Shown here: positions 31,330 through 43,327 of the stretch, piece after piece
Layout of the letters: the number at the start of each line of letters is the position of its first letter
Position numbering within the stretch: position 1 is the stretch's first letter
From: Meandrina meandrites
Taxonomy: Eukaryota > Cnidaria > Anthozoa > Scleractinia > Meandrinidae
DNA length: 64,000 nucleotides
Direction: 5' to 3'
Assembly (NCBI GenBank): GCA_963693305.1
Contig: OY855903.1
Span: forward strand, 33,330,251-33,394,250
Notes under the pieces: generated by a model
Told to the model about the DNA's origin: nothing
The model's database searches: none
The model's input: only the letters and a program-made list of their open reading frames with translations
Position numbers and translations under genes: made by a program

Positions 31330-31650
31330 TAGATGTATGTCATAACAAGGAAATGAACGAACCATTGGCACTCGGAGGTTGCTCAAATTATTGATAACTT
31401 CAGCAGTTTCATCTCCATGAAACTCTTGAAAGCGCACCTTGCATTTCCCACGAACAGAATCTGACATCGATAGCTGGAGTTGCGATGCATCGTGCGTATA
31501 AGTGCCGCCTCAAACCATTATACTGCCGTCGCTCTCGAAACACTTATAACACAAAGCTTTTCTATTTTTCTTCGCAGACTGAAAAGGTCGATAAGAGTGG
31601 ATAGGAGTGCCGTCCTTGTCGAACTGCATGTTCAGCTTCCATCGCCATGT
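31330..31650 (-). pseudogene. Unidentified coding relic
   Basis: One minus-strand frame reads MQFDKDGTPIHSYRPFQSAK then RKALCYKCFESDGSIMV. After a TGA near 31513 it continues GGTYTHDASQLQLSMSDSV and FQEFHGDETAEVINNLSNL. The texture is that of a real protein with one stop. No family is recognised. Confidence 0.35.
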
Positions 31651-31721
31651 TAGCTCATGTTGTAAAGAACTTGACCTCAGCCCAGACTCTCTCGGAAATC
31701 GGGCGCCATTTTGAAATCATT

Positions 31722-31828
31722 ATCTGGCAGAGGCTCCCGCCTTTTTGCCCTTCCCGTCGTCCTCCACGCTCCCCCTATTTTTCATTTTTTCGTGTTTTTT
31801 CGCCCCCTCTGCGGAGGAGAGAGAGGAA
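31722..31828. repeat. Dispersed repeat R2, copy 2
   Basis: Bounded by TATCTGGCAGAGGCTCCCGC and CCTCTGCGGAGGAGAGAG. It is the inverted, shorter relative of 24310-24475. Confidence 0.7.
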
Positions 31829-31890
31829 CAAATACTGAAAATAGCAAAATACTGTAAATCTTTGAATGGGTGCCACCCCTCGAATAAGCA

Positions 31891-31906
31891 CCCCCCCCCC
31901 CCCCCC
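31891..31906. repeat. Poly-C homopolymer (16 nt)
   Basis: Preceded by CCCCTCGAATAAGCA. A related AATAAGCACCCCC motif occurs at 63781. Confidence 0.9.
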
Positions 31907-32632
31907 GCCTTCTCCTAAAATTGAAATGAGCATGCAGGCACTTATTGAAGGATTAACAGTAGCAGGGAAATTTGCAGTGGAATAACAAGTCCTTTATTCA
32001 ATGGTATGATATGCACGGACATTTTGCTCATTGCTGCATTTCCTGGCCTCTACAGGGCTCTGATAAATACTATACATCTTGCAAAATATCTGTGCATATT
32101 ATAATTTATGTTAATAAACCTTTGAATAAGGTGTGTGCATTTACTTTAATGTAAAATATTCCACTGTTTAAGAACAGAAATGACATGCACAGACCACAGT
32201 GCATGACAGTGCAGAATTCTGCTCGAAGCTTTCAGAGAAAATATGGCAGATGATAATGACATGCAGTTGACCTAGAATCCCTGGTAAAATCCTCTCCTTT
32301 TTTATTTCTTAACCATTCTTACATCGCTTCTCGTCTTTTAGAGACATTTTGAATGTTGGAATGGCATAATAGGGATTTTAAATATTGAAACACAAGGTCA
32401 AAACAACAATACTTTGCTGTACTTTGCTCTTCTTGCACAGGGAAGCTTGCCACATATGACTTCACAAGATTCATTTACGACAATTTTCCAAAATTTCACT
32501 GAACCGTTCCATTTGTGAAGTGAAAAGTCTCAGCGACATGTAAACCAAATCGTTTAAAACTTTGAATTATGATTATTCCGGGTATTTCCTTTCATTTTAA
32601 CTTTAAATGGGTCTAAAATCAAATTTGGCCAA
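31907..32632. other. No recognised gene
   Basis: AT-rich sequence; nothing recognised. Confidence 0.45.
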
Positions 32633-32986
32633 ATGTCGTTGCATTTGACCTTTAAGAAAGTCTGCCCAACAGATGAAGCAGTCATATTTGAAGCTGTACT
32701 TCTTAGCAAAAAGGTAATGCTGTTTGCAAGGAATCACAATGATGAGCAGGAGAGTGATTTGAGAGAAGGTCAGTGCTTTATTCTGGTAGACAATATGCAA
32801 CGGGTGTTTCCTGTTACTGAAGGGACAGTTGTTGTTTCTCACTATCCTGTAGTCCATAACATGGTTGAAATCAAAGGAGATGATGGGCAAGTCTGGAAAG
32901 CTTGTATACTGTCATTCAACCTAACTCATTTGACTGTTGATGCTAGATTTTTTGTAAGGATGGCACACAACCTCATAAGAAGCTAA
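32633..32986 (+). CDS. Unidentified protein-coding region, 117 codons
   Basis: The frame reads with convincing composition: LTFKKVCPTDEAVIFEAVLL, then REGQCFILVDNMQRVFPVTE and TVVVSHYPVVHNMVEIKGDD, ending FFVRMAHNLIRS. The alternation of hydrophobic and polar residues suggests a small beta-rich domain. It could be a terminal exon; there is an AATAAA at about 33228-33233. No acceptor was assigned and I do not know the family. Confidence 0.4.
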   Translation: MSLHLTFKKVCPTDEAVIFEAVLLSKKVMLFARNHNDEQESDLREGQCFILVDNMQRVFPVTEGTVVVSHYPVVHNMVEIKGDDGQVWKACILSFNLTHLTVDARFFVRMAHNLIRS

Positions 32987-33613
32987 GTGCAGGTTATTCA
33001 CTTCAATAGTGTCCTTGGAATTTCACAAAGGCTACTGGCAGGTGGCATGTTCTTGTTGGATTGATAAAGAGGAATAGTAATCCATCTTTCGAAGACTGGA
33101 GTGCTGTTAATGGCTACTAACCAGAAATGTAACTAAGGACACACTCTATATTGTAATTCATTTGAAATTTTAGAAAGCACATAAGCAAATTACTGTCTTC
33201 TCCTTATCGAAGTTTGTGTAATTAAACAAAATAAATGTCACACTTGTTTACCCTACACATGTAAAGGAACCTTAATTGTCTGTACATTTACAGCATATGT
33301 AACTTCATAAATGTGTTTTCTTTATTTTGGTGCGTACTTAATTTCATGAAAATTTAAGAACCAAATTTTGCGATTTATGATGTTTGCAATTGCCAAAAAA
33401 CTGTGTTATGTTGTTCAGTAACGTGAAAACTTCTTGGTAATCTGTAGGGGCTTAAAAGAAAAGAAAGGAGATAATGAAGTAGATCAAGAAAAGGCATTGG
33501 CAAATGCCTTAATTTCTATGGAGGACTCCTCCTCCTCCTTTCTCTTCATTTTTTGTACAAATGTATAACCATGGACCGGTTTTTGAAAATTGAATAAGCT
33601 GATGGGTAAAATA
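32987..33613. other. Intergenic, one shared repeat motif
   Basis: Positions 33331-33390 match 2430-2490. Otherwise no feature. Confidence 0.4.
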
Positions 33614-35436
33614 CAGTATTGTGCAAAAGTAATGCAAACAAATTTTGACCAAATTCGTGGCTTTTCGGGGCTTTTCAAAGAAATTTTGCTCCAAGCGATA
33701 TTTCCGTGATATTTCTCCGCATTTTCGTGACACCTATTGTTTTGAGTCGCGTGAAATTTCGAATGATAATTCGCTGTGCATGATCAGCTGCCATGAACTT
33801 TCGAGCGATAATTCGCTCTCCCCGATAATTCGCTGCGAACTTTCCAGCGACTTTTCGGCCTGTTGATCTTTACATTTACTGCAAAGTACGCTGTAAGAGC
33901 ACTGTGAGTAAAACACACGAATCTTCGTTCCGTAACTCTAGCGTAAACAAAGCCGGAATTACAATCAACACCAACGGTTAAAATAGTCTTACCTGGTTCT
34001 TCTCCGCCAAGTGTTAACTGTTAAAAAGATCCGTAAAGACAAAAGTATCTCAATTCTTGAAAAAACTTGTTCCTTATGACTCGAAAGGAAGTGTAAACAC
34101 ACACGCTGTTTCCTGACGTAACCCCAGTCTCTCCTCGGCCTCGTTGCAACAGCATCGTTTTCTTGGATATCAGCGAATACTTTCTTTACATGTTATCCAT
34201 CATGTCACGAGCGTGTTTTCATTTGTTTTGTAGCAGTGTAACGAATAGCACGATTAAAACGATCATGGAGTACAGAGTGTGTAAAACTTGTTGAGGACGG
34301 ATTCATCTTCCTTCGATCTTCCTGCTCCTTCCACGGCCGTGGAGACATGGTGTCATGGCACGGAAATGCGTTTTGAATACAAATCACGGACCTGTGCATA
34401 GACTTAATGCAGCTTCTCAAGACCGTTGAAACAAATATGGTAATACACAGTATTGCTTTGAATATGATGGAATTTTCAGAGGGACAGTTGAGCCATTGAG
34501 TGAAGAATTGACCGTAAAAGCCGTCGGCTAAAATTAAAACTTTCGATTTCAGCATGAACATGTGAATAATTTACTCTTGAGTGCAGAATTACATGGCTTT
34601 GTAATTTGCGATGTTTTGACACTTTCGAATACATTTCTTGGCTTTATCTTAAATGAAATGTAATTCACAACAAAGTTTCTTTCAAGTTTCTTTCATTTAT
34701 CAATCCTTAGTTCGGAATTTTAGGCTTTTGAAGCGAACAGATTTGACACAAACGTGTTGTTATCTGATACGCATGTTTTTCCGAGACTTCCTTCAGTGTG
34801 TACAGCCTCTTTGGTTTGAGTTCTGTTTATAGCTTAAGAAAATTACTAATAGAAAGGAAAATAGAAAAGGAAAGCGCAGAAAGCGTTGCTTGTGTTCATT
34901 TAGTGGTTTGAATTCTGTAGTTTTGAAAGCGATTTTACGCTTTTTCACGCTGCCGTTATATGTTAATATTATTGTCATTACGAATTGCCGCTTCCCTCAT
35001 GTTTTCTGCACAAAGAAAATACCTTAGTACTGTTTATCCACTCGATCAATCTTTCAATGATCGATACCGGTATGTAAATATCATTAGCTTCAGGTTCGTC
35101 AAGCATTGAAGCATGCAGATCCGCCGAAAAATTCTAAGCTATTTTTGTGTAAGTTACATAACCAGGAGGTCATATCAATTGCGTGTTGAATACTCACAAA
35201 CAACCATTTAGTGCGTAGCGAAATTTCGTAAATGGACTTACGAATTAGCGCTATTGATCGCGAATTGTCGTTGAGGTCACGGAAATTCGTTGAAATATCG
35301 GCCTTTGTTTTAGCGAATTGTCGCTCCAAGCACCGCAAATTTCTGCTTGAATGTTCGCGCGTACTTTCGACGAAAAGTCGGGGAAACAAAGAATGAAATT
35401 TGCGCATTTCGTTTGCATTACTCTTGCACAATACTG
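33614..35436. mobile_element. Tc1/mariner-like inverted-repeat element, non-autonomous
   Basis: The ends read CAGTATTGTGCAA(A/G)AGTAAT plus GCAAAC on both sides, inverted, and each is bordered by TA (33612-33613 and 35437-35438). That is the usual target of the superfamily. The 1.82-kb interior has no transposase. Sub-terminal regions (33640-33870 and 35200-35400) carry repeated GCGA(T/C)AATTCGC motifs. A minus-strand ORF at 34205-34561 (MLKSKVLILADGFYGQFF..) is unrecognised and may be captured DNA. Confidence 0.8.
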
Positions 35437-35438
35437 TA

Positions 35439-36670
35439 TATACAGAAAATATCCCTCTACGGAGAATGAGGAACCTGATGTGAATCGCCAGAATGACAAA
35501 TGCCAAGGACTGGAACATTTCACCTGAGAACCTTCTTATTAAGATCAATCCAGTAAGTTGGTGCAAAAAGTATAGGCTGTGTTTAATTTGCACTTCGTTA
35601 TATTCTTGGTGGAAAGTTAAGACACTCTAAGCTGAAACACTTAAAAACTGCAAAAATTTTGATTGCAAATTTAACAAAGCTTATGTTAAGAATGCTATAT
35701 TTAGCGATGACTTATACTTGAAACTTGCTAATTTTGCACAAAAGTGCTCGCTCGGAAAGAGTCAACTGAATCAAATGTCAAAGATGACAAACATATTAAG
35801 GAACCACCAAAAAAGCATCTTCAATGATATAAATTGCTAAATTAAACTGCCCCTAGTAATAGTGACCTTAACTTGTTACCTGCAGGGACTACAAAGTTCA
35901 GTTTCTAAGGCCTGAAGTGGTAGGTTTTTATAGTTTAAAGTAATTAAATGGCCTGTATTCGTAAATGTAGTCTTTAATTTCTTCTTGTCGTTTCTTTAGG
36001 TAACACAATGTTCTGGATATTTGTTCATATGACTTAAAAAATATTGTTACTTTTAGTCATTTTGCTGCGTTGCTTTCAATCACAAAATTCGTGACCTTCT
36101 TGCATTCTTGACCTTCGTCTGCTCGGTCTGTTTGTTCAGAGCTTCATCAGCTTATGCACATGCTGGGCTGTTCACTCAGCCGTTCATTCTGATTGTTGTT
36201 GATACAGTTTTCACCCGTTACTTACATAAACTATAAAAACTGAAGTATTAAAACCTAAAGAGTTCCGTAACTTCTTGGTTTTAATATCAGAAATGGCATC
36301 CCATAGTGTTGGAACTATTCCCTTGTTCAAATAAATCAAACAAACAAAATTGTATAGCTTGTGTATGTTTTCCTGGTTGGGTAGCACACTAGTTGCATAC
36401 AAGAAAGATCCTGTCATGTTGAGGATGCACATTCAAGCTGAGTCCAGCCCCCCCCCCCCCCCCCCCCATTAGCTCGGCCATATTACTTTCATTGACGTAA
36501 TGAGTTCCTCTGCAGTGTTTCAAGGAAGGTGGACTTGGAAAAGTCCTTTTTATTTTATTTTTGATACTTTTTCTATCTTGCCTGTTTTTGTGGCTCTCCA
36601 CAGTTGCTTTGTTTGCGTAACAAGTTTTATCAGACGTAAAGGAAGTTCTATACACTGACCACAACCGTAG
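35439..36670. other. No recognised gene
   Basis: AT-rich DNA with a 20-nt poly-C run at 36448-36467. Nothing else is recognised up to the LTR. Confidence 0.5.
36448..36467. repeat. Poly-C homopolymer (20 nt)
   Basis: Uninterrupted run of C, about 200 bases outside the BEL/Pao LTR. Confidence 0.95.
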
Positions 36671-36970
36671 TGTATTGCCAGTAGAAGATAAATCCACGGT
36701 TTTAAACAACTCCTTTTATCAATCAATCATCGCAGGGAGTGTAGACGTTCAAAATATAAATTACAGAGTAGTGTTACTAAGTAACAGGCAAATGTTAATC
36801 CAAACCAAAGAAATACATTTACCCAGTGGTGTCTCATAGGTCTTCTGACTAGCAAGTCGTGAAGTGGTAAATTATATCTACCACGTCATCTCATTATACT
36901 AATTACGAAATGTTCGAAAGTTGCGGCCTTAATTAGCTTGCGCTACATAAATTAGATATTTAGCAATACA
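36671..36970 (-). repeat. BEL/Pao 3' LTR
   Basis: About 90% or more identical by eye to 42663-42964, sharing GGGAGTGTAGACGTTCAAAA and GAAAGTTGCGGCCTTAATTA. Confidence 0.9.
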
Positions 36971-37026
36971 CCCCCCTGTCTGTAATGAGGTTTCAGTAAG
37001 TACATTTAAGTGAATTGAGAGTTCAC

Positions 37027-37335
37027 TCATTGTTCATCAATAGGTAGAAGTAATATCAATTGTTGTACAGGTCTCTGCACAGTAACATAGCCTTTGTCTT
37101 TATATTTTGTAGAAGGTTCATCTGCATTGAGGTTCCTATATTGCTTGTCGACTTTGCGTACTTTTCCGTCTGTTCCTGGATGGGTATTTGAGACTTTACC
37201 GAGCTTCCACTGTCCTCTGAATAAATTGGAATCTTGGATTAAAACAATGTCTCCTGCCTTCATGTTTCTATCGGAAGTTTGCCATTTTGTCTTATTAACA
37301 AACTTGGGAAATAGTCTCTCATCCACTTCTTCCAA
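37027..37335 (-). pseudogene. BEL/Pao C-terminal (DUF5641-like) segment
   Basis: Reads MKAGDIVLIQDSNLFRGQWK then LGKVSNTHPGTDGKVRKV, the conserved tail after the integrase in BEL/Pao polyproteins. It is separated from the integrase by a frame break at 37340-37465. Confidence 0.8.
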
Positions 37336-37464
37336 AAGGTAGAGATTATTGTTTGAACAAATGTGAACCGTTGTCTGTTGCTCGCTTTATCGCCAAAGGG
37401 AGCACTTGGTGCTCGTGACGTGGCTCTGCCAAACAATAGGTCATTCGGGAAAAGATACGCTCCG

Positions 37465-38555
37465 TCATCGGGCGACGTAGTGTCTTCCTATTGGTCTCTC
37501 ATTAAGTAAGTTGGCGACTTTGAAAAGTACTGTTTGTAACTCCGAGAATGTTAAAATACTATCGCCTATGGAAGCATTAATTGCTCGTTTTACAGATCTA
37601 ATGAGAGCTTCTGTACCTCCATTTTGCCAGGGTGCGTCTGCGGATGTAAAGATCCATTTAAATCCTTCAGTTACGCCAAAACCTTTTAGATTGTTCCAAT
37701 CCCAATTCTTGATGATGTTAGAGAGTGATTTATTTGCTGCAACGAGTTGGGTACCATTATCAGAGAATAGTTTAGATGGGTAACCATGTAGTGACACGAA
37801 TCGTCCAAGTACCATTAAAAATTTGTCTGTACTATAGTCTGCTGCTATATCCAAGTAGACAGCTCTTGTCCCTAAACAATTAAATATCACTCCATACGCC
37901 TTAGATGTTGTTCTTTTCTTTGATTCATCTCGAATTCTGTAGGGTCCAAATAGATTGATTCCCGTACTGTACCAAGGTGGGGCTGGTTTGAGTATATCAG
38001 TTGGAAGGTTGCCCATTACTTGTTCACTGACCCTTTTATCGAGTTTTCTACAAATGACACTTTGGATTTGATTGATTTCACAAGTTTTAAGAGTTTTGGA
38101 ATCCAGTATCTGGTGCATACTTTGCTGGCTGTAGTTAAAACGCCATGATGCCCTATTCTATGTTTATGCTCTACAGATAGATGTGAGAATGGGTGATTGT
38201 ATGGTAGGAGTATCACTTCTCTCTTGTTGTAGCTCATCTCCATCCATAATTCGCTGCATCCTCTAATCACATATATACCATCTTCGTGCATCCTAGGGCA
38301 TAATTGTTTGTATTTTCCATTCTCGATATCCTTCCCCATGTTCTGTTGAGCTTCGCGAATCCAGAACAATTCAGCCTTTTCCACATCATGTGGGGTGAGT
38401 TTGCTTGTCGCGTTTTTTAGAGATGATTTTGGGTTTCTGTCGTAGATTTTCATAATTCTTGCAGTCACTCTTAATAGCTTGTTATAATCTGAGTACTTGG
38501 TGATGTCAATTCTTCCTGCAAGGGTATCTTGAAATTTTTCGATATTTGTAGCCAT
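37465..38555 (-). pseudogene. BEL/Pao integrase
   Basis: Joins cDNA to the genome. The N-terminal zinc-binding part lies in HLSVEHKHRIGHHGVLTTAS, then a frame shift near 38060-38110. The catalytic core shows PPWYSTGINLFGPY, LFSDNGTQLVAANKSL with the second Asp, and APWQNGGTEALIRSVKRA with the Glu. The first catalytic Asp position reads Asn in GINLFGPY where families usually have Asp, so the copy is probably inactive as well as frame-shifted. Confidence 0.8.
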
Positions 38556-38567
38556 CGCTGTCTTGAC

Positions 38568-40475
38568 TCATTCTGGTAGTTGTGGTTCTAAATAATTGCG
38601 AGTTATTGGCCACTCATCTTCTGGTTGTTTTAGAAATTCAGGTCCTTTCTGCCATATGCTTTTGAGCCCGATATCACTTGGCTTCTTACCTCTAGTGAGA
38701 CAATCAGCAATGTTGTGTTCGCTCTCTACCCAGTACCAATCGGTTTCGCTTGTTCCTTCTTGTATTTCTCCTATTCTTGTGGCAGCGAATGTGTTAAATC
38801 CGTAGGAATTTTTCTGTATCATAGCATGTACTATTTGTGAGTCAACGATGTGATAAATTCTTTGAAATCCGTACCTACATTCTTTCTCTATAAAGGTCTT
38901 GAGGCGTTTGTTCAATACCACTCCACATAGTTCGATACGATCGATAGATATTTTTTTGATTGGTGCCAGGCGATTCTTAGATAAAATCAGGTTTTTTTCA
39001 AATTGACCATTTTGTCATTCCCATCGTATGTATGCACATGCAGCATATGCGTCTTGAGATGCATCACTAAATACTATGAGAATAGGTTCTCTAATTGCAT
39101 CTGAGGGTTTCATACATCTCATGAATCGTATTTGGCAAATCTTTAAAGAAAGTAATCCAGTTCTCTCCATTCTTTTCAGGAATGGGATCATCCCAGTCTA
39201 ATTTCTGATCACTTCCCCACAAGTGCCGCATTAGAATTTTTGCGCTTACAGTGAACGGTCCAGCTAGTCCACACTATTGATCTGTGAGAGAATCATCCTC
39301 TTTGTGGGTTGTTGAGGAGGGATTTCAGTGGTTGTGTTGTTTGTTTGTAAAGCAGCTATCTTTTGTTTCGGTGAGAATTTGATATTGACTTCAAAACATA
39401 GTTGATCTTCACATGGCCTCCATTTGATCCCAAGTACCTTTTCTGTTGATGTATGTGGTTTCTGTACCATGATTGTTTCTTCTTGCTTGCTAATGTCTCC
39501 CGAGAATATCCACTCTTTGATTTGAAATCCTCCTTTGACGATAGCTTTCTCTATGTCTTGGCTGAGCTTACTGGCCATTGTAATGTTATCTTTGCTTTCG
39601 ATTATATCGTCCATGTAAGTGTTGTTTTGGATTATGTCTGCTGCTTCTGGATATTCATTACGCATCATCTCTGCCGTTTTTCTCAATGCTATAGTGGCGA
39701 TTGTGCCAGACGCTTTATCTCCAAATGAGACTCGTTGTATTATATAGGTGTCTGGTTCTCTCGTGCTGTTCATGTTACGCCATAGAAATCGGTGAGTATG
39801 TTGGTCTAACTCCGACGTTTTGACGGTATGATACATCTTCTTAATGTCTCCTATAAAAGCAACTTTGTTTTCTCGGAAACATACCAGGACTCCTCACAAG
39901 TTGTTGAGCAAGTTGGGACCCTTTGCCCAATACTCATTCAAGACGTGTCCCATATAGTTCACGCTGCTGTTGAAAACTATACGGACAGGAGTCGATTTGG
40001 ATTCTGGCTTGAGCACTTCGTGATGAGCAATGTAATGCGTAGGACCTGTGTAGTTTGTCAATTCTTCTTTTGAGAGTTTCCTTGCCACATTTCTTGCCAG
40101 CATGTCCTTTATTTGTTCGTCATACACTTTCGCATGATCTGTGTTTTTTCTCAGTCGTCGTTCAGTAGCAGCCAATTTTGCCATTGCTACTTTCCGGTTG
40201 TCAGGAAGATCGTTCGGGTCCTTCATCCAAGGATATTCAATGGTCCATGTGCTGTCTTCACTGTTGAAAGTTAAATTGCACTCAATCAATTCCAGTTCCC
40301 TTTCTTCCTGTATGGTATAATCTTTGGCGCCCAAGGAGCATTTTCCACACTTGCATCCCCCGCACCTCGGTTTGCGCTGTACACCAAGGGCCTCGATAGT
40401 GTAAAAATCTTCGATGTTGACTTTGCCTACAATCGTGTTGACTTTCGCGTTTCCAAGATTATGAGTCATATACAC
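38568..40475 (-). pseudogene. BEL/Pao reverse transcriptase-RNase H
   Basis: RT blocks are visible in order: YIAHHEVLKPESKSTPVRIV then FNSSVNYMGHVLNEY, and DTYIIQRVSFGDKASGTIAT followed by NTYMDDIIESKD with the catalytic YMDD. The connection and RNase H domain include QIVHAMIQKNSYGFNTFAAT and DWYWVESEHNIADCLTRG. Frames break near 39890, 39263 and 38921-39010. Confidence 0.85.
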
Positions 40476-40616
40476 TTCTTTTAGCAGTGGGTGCGTTCCT
40501 CCAACACATCTCCGAAAGCGATTTTTCAGTAGTACAAGATGACCAATATTTTGTTCCCTTTCAGGATGACAAGCGGCGTATTCATATCCAATTAATACAT
40601 CAACTGGACCAGCGGG

Positions 40617-40946
40617 TCATGCTATTTCTTCCTTTGTGATGCCTCTAAATAGGTGGGCGATGCTTTCTACGTTTATGTGCTCGATGTCAGAGGTGATTTT
40701 ATTGATGCCATACACTTCAAACTCAATGGCGTGACCTTGTTTGTCCAGAAGTGGCAACTTGTATTTCATTGTTTCAATTTTCTGGTTTTGTCCTCCTATC
40801 TTCACGATAGAAAGATTCACTTTTACTCCTTTGAGTTTTTCTTGTTTCGCTTTGGCGTTGGTTATAAAACAAAGTGAGGCTGCGTTATCCCACATTACAT
40901 AGCTGTCCCTTTCTTGGTCTCTACTTTCTGTACTTGTAGGAAACAT
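40617..40946 (-). pseudogene. BEL/Pao aspartic protease region
   Basis: Shows SYVMWDNAASLCFITNAKA, where Asp-Asn/Ala-Ala is the position of the D-(T/S)-G active site of retroviral-type proteases. The motif is atypical. The rest matches the protease-RT linker. Confidence 0.6.
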
Positions 40947-41200
40947 GTATCGATGCTTGAGTTGTTACAAACATTTGCTGAGGCAGTAGCTTGCTGGGGT
41001 GTGCTTTCATTGTTTGCTGAGACAGTAGCTTGCTGAGGTGTGCTTTCATTATGTTCATGAATTGATGGATGATGTTTTCTTGTGCAGCCATTCACTCCAC
41101 AATTTCTTTTCATTCTACAAATACGCTGCCTGTGGCCGGGCTTAAGACAGGACCAGCATGCTCGCTTTTCTTTGAGAAAATTTTTCCTTTCATCAATCAT
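40895..41200 (-). pseudogene. BEL/Pao gag zinc-knuckle region
   Basis: CWSCLKPGHRQRIC, then a second Cys/His cluster CGVNGCTRKHHPSIHEH. A near-repeat NNESTPQQAT occurs twice. Confidence 0.8.
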
Positions 41201-42640
41201 CTTAGCTTGATAAAGTCGGCAATTAGAGGTCCAGTGTAAACCGTTAGCATGGATCAGGCATTTCGGTCTAGGTTCTTTGTTATTTTCCTCCTTTTCTTCT
41301 GTAATACTTTCCGTGTAGTGTGCTGTGCCTTAATGATATGGGTTGCTAGTAGTTGTTCGGAGTGTAGCACTCTCGTATTCAATACCACTTCTTTGACTCT
41401 GCAGAAAGTCGAGAAGACTTGGAAATTTGTTGCTTTTATCAACCGGGCTGTCGCGAGAACTTACCACCTCGGACTATTTTCTTTTTATATCTGCCAAGAG
41501 TGCTTTCTCTATTACGCTGACCGAACTTGTGGTTGTGATCTCTGCTTCCAAGTCTCTTTAGGTCTCTATAGCCATCCTCTATGAGCGTTACAAAGTGGAT
41601 AAAGCGTTTGTCTTCTCCTTCTCTGAGTATTCTAAATCCTTTTATTCCGTCAATGATAATGATGACATGGGGAAGGATATCGAAAACGGAAAATACAAAC
41701 GATTATGCCCTAGGATGCGCGAAGACGGTATATATGTGATTAGAGGATGCAGCGAATTATGGATGGAGATGAGCTACAACAAGAGAGAAGTGATACTCCT
41801 ACCATACAATCACCCATTCTCACGTCTATCTATAGAGCATAAACATAGAATAGGGCATCATGGCGTTTTAAATCTTGGATACTTTCGTAGTTCTCCATCA
41901 AATCGAGGCATTCGTACCTTTTCCAATTGTAGAAACAATGCTGATGAGGTAGTTTCCTGTTTTGTTCCCTTAGCTTCTTCTACATTAGTGTAGCTTACTG
42001 CTATTATCTCCTTTATTTCATGATAACATGTTTGGATTGTGGCGATCCAATTCATTTCAGTTTCTGCTGATTCTCTGGATAATAACTGTAGCAGTTCTGC
42101 GTTTGATTGTTTGCATTCTTGAAATTCATCTTCTATTTGCGTTTGTAAATCTCTTAGTGCAAAATTAGGAATTTCTTTCGATTTCAGCGCGTGCAAAATA
42201 CTTTTGTACGAAGCTTCAAAAACTGCGCACGCTGTGTTCCATCTTGTTCGTGCTTTGTCAACGTATCCTCGACGCTCTGCTTCCTCGCGTGTTGTTTCTT
42301 CTTTCAACGTGGTTTGTTCCACATATTTGATTTTGTGATTAGTCGCATCATTAAATTTATGTTGGATTTCTGTCATCCACGCTTCTGCCTCTTCAGACTG
42401 TTCATCCGGCAATAGGTCAATATAGTTTTCATGCTTACCTTCTAGTTTTATCATACGCTTCAGCGAGTATTGCATAATTTGTTTCGACTGGTTCAATTCC
42501 TTGATCATTTTCTATTGACTTGATGAGGAAGTTCTCCTTTCTTGTAAATCGTCCTTTAGCTGTTGTGCACTTGCTTTTCGCCTTTTTGACTGAAGCTGTG
42601 TCCTCAGACATCTTCAGTTTAATCCAGTTGTCGCTTTGTA
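41201..42640 (-). pseudogene. BEL/Pao gag, interrupted by an inverted pol segment
   Basis: The capsid-type region reads coiled-coil sequence (EEAEAWMTEIQHKFNDATNH, EKVRMPRFDGELRKYPRFK) down to about 41870. After a foreign block at 41664-41868 it resumes with VTLIEDGYRDLKRL and IEKALLADIKRKWSE in broken frames. Confidence 0.75.
41664..41868 (+). repeat. Inverted copy of the BEL/Pao integrase region inside gag
   Basis: About 205 bases on the plus strand reproduce the minus-strand segment 38138-38345 (both encode DGIYVIRGCSELWMEMSYNK) with roughly 95% identity by eye. Confidence 0.9.
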
Positions 42641-42662
42641 GCAGACCACCTTGGATTTTGAA

Positions 42663-42964
42663 TGTATTGCTAGTAGAAGATAAATCCATGGTTTTAAACA
42701 ACTCCTTTTATTTGTCAATCATCGCAGGGAGTGTAGACGTTCAAAATATAAATTACACAGTAGTGTTAGTAAGTAAAAGGCAAATGTTAATTCAAACCAA
42801 AGAAATACATTTACCCAGTGGCGTCTTCATAGGTCTTCTGACTAGCAAGTTGTGAAGTCGTAAATTACATCTATGACGTCATCTTATTATACTAATTACG
42901 AAATGTTCGAAAGTTGCGGCCTTAATTAGCTTGCGCTACATAAATTACATATTTAGTAAATACA
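42663..42964 (-). repeat. BEL/Pao 5' LTR
   Basis: Pair of 36671-36970. The transcription start should lie inside it; the primer-binding site just downstream (42640-42662) was not matched to a tRNA. Confidence 0.9.
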
Positions 42965-43327
42965 CATAGCAAGCCTTAAATCATTGGTGTTGCTTATTAC
43001 AATGCAAACCATGATGTTCTAAAGAAAGTTGACCAATCAGAAGATTAATTGAGAGCAATGGATAACAAATGTTTTTAAAGAGACCTATGCGTTAAGGCAT
43101 CTAGACAACAGCTCTGCAATGGTTTTTGAAGGAAAGGCAAATTAATGTCTTATTTATTTATTTTGATAATATGTACATCATACAGTATACACTCTGCATA
43201 TTTATTTTATTTTAATTTTATTAGAAGCTGGAACAGAACAAACTAACAATAAACTTAAGCAGGGCCAATTACTGCCGGCCGGAGACATAAAATAGCTAAA
43301 AGGTGTTGACTTACTTTGACTTAATTC
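42965..43327. other. No recognised gene; LINE 3' UTR on the right
   Basis: The T-rich stretch near 43190-43222 may be the poly(A) or A-rich 3' end of the minus-strand LINE that follows. Confidence 0.4.

Larger units (their letters stand above)
36671..42964 (-). mobile_element. BEL/Pao LTR retrotransposon, degenerate
   Basis: Two LTRs of about 300 bases flank a minus-strand internal region with gag, zinc knuckle, protease, RT-RNase H, integrase and a C-terminal DUF5641-type segment, the BEL/Pao order. The LTRs begin TGTATTGC and end GCAATACA (3' copy). A purine tract ACAGGGGGG abuts the 3' LTR at 36971. Flanks CGTAG and CATAG may be a 5-bp duplication with one change. Multiple stops and shifts break the polyprotein. 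Confidence 0.9.

Noticed and set aside
34205..34561. Minus-strand ORF inside the mariner-like element, considered as a transposase
   Set aside because: No DDE/DDD motifs or helix-turn-helix; short, with no similarity to mariner proteins.
36389..36709. 106-codon ORF across the BEL/Pao LTR boundary
   Set aside because: Contains a poly-Gly stretch from the C homopolymer and runs from LTR into flank; not a gene.
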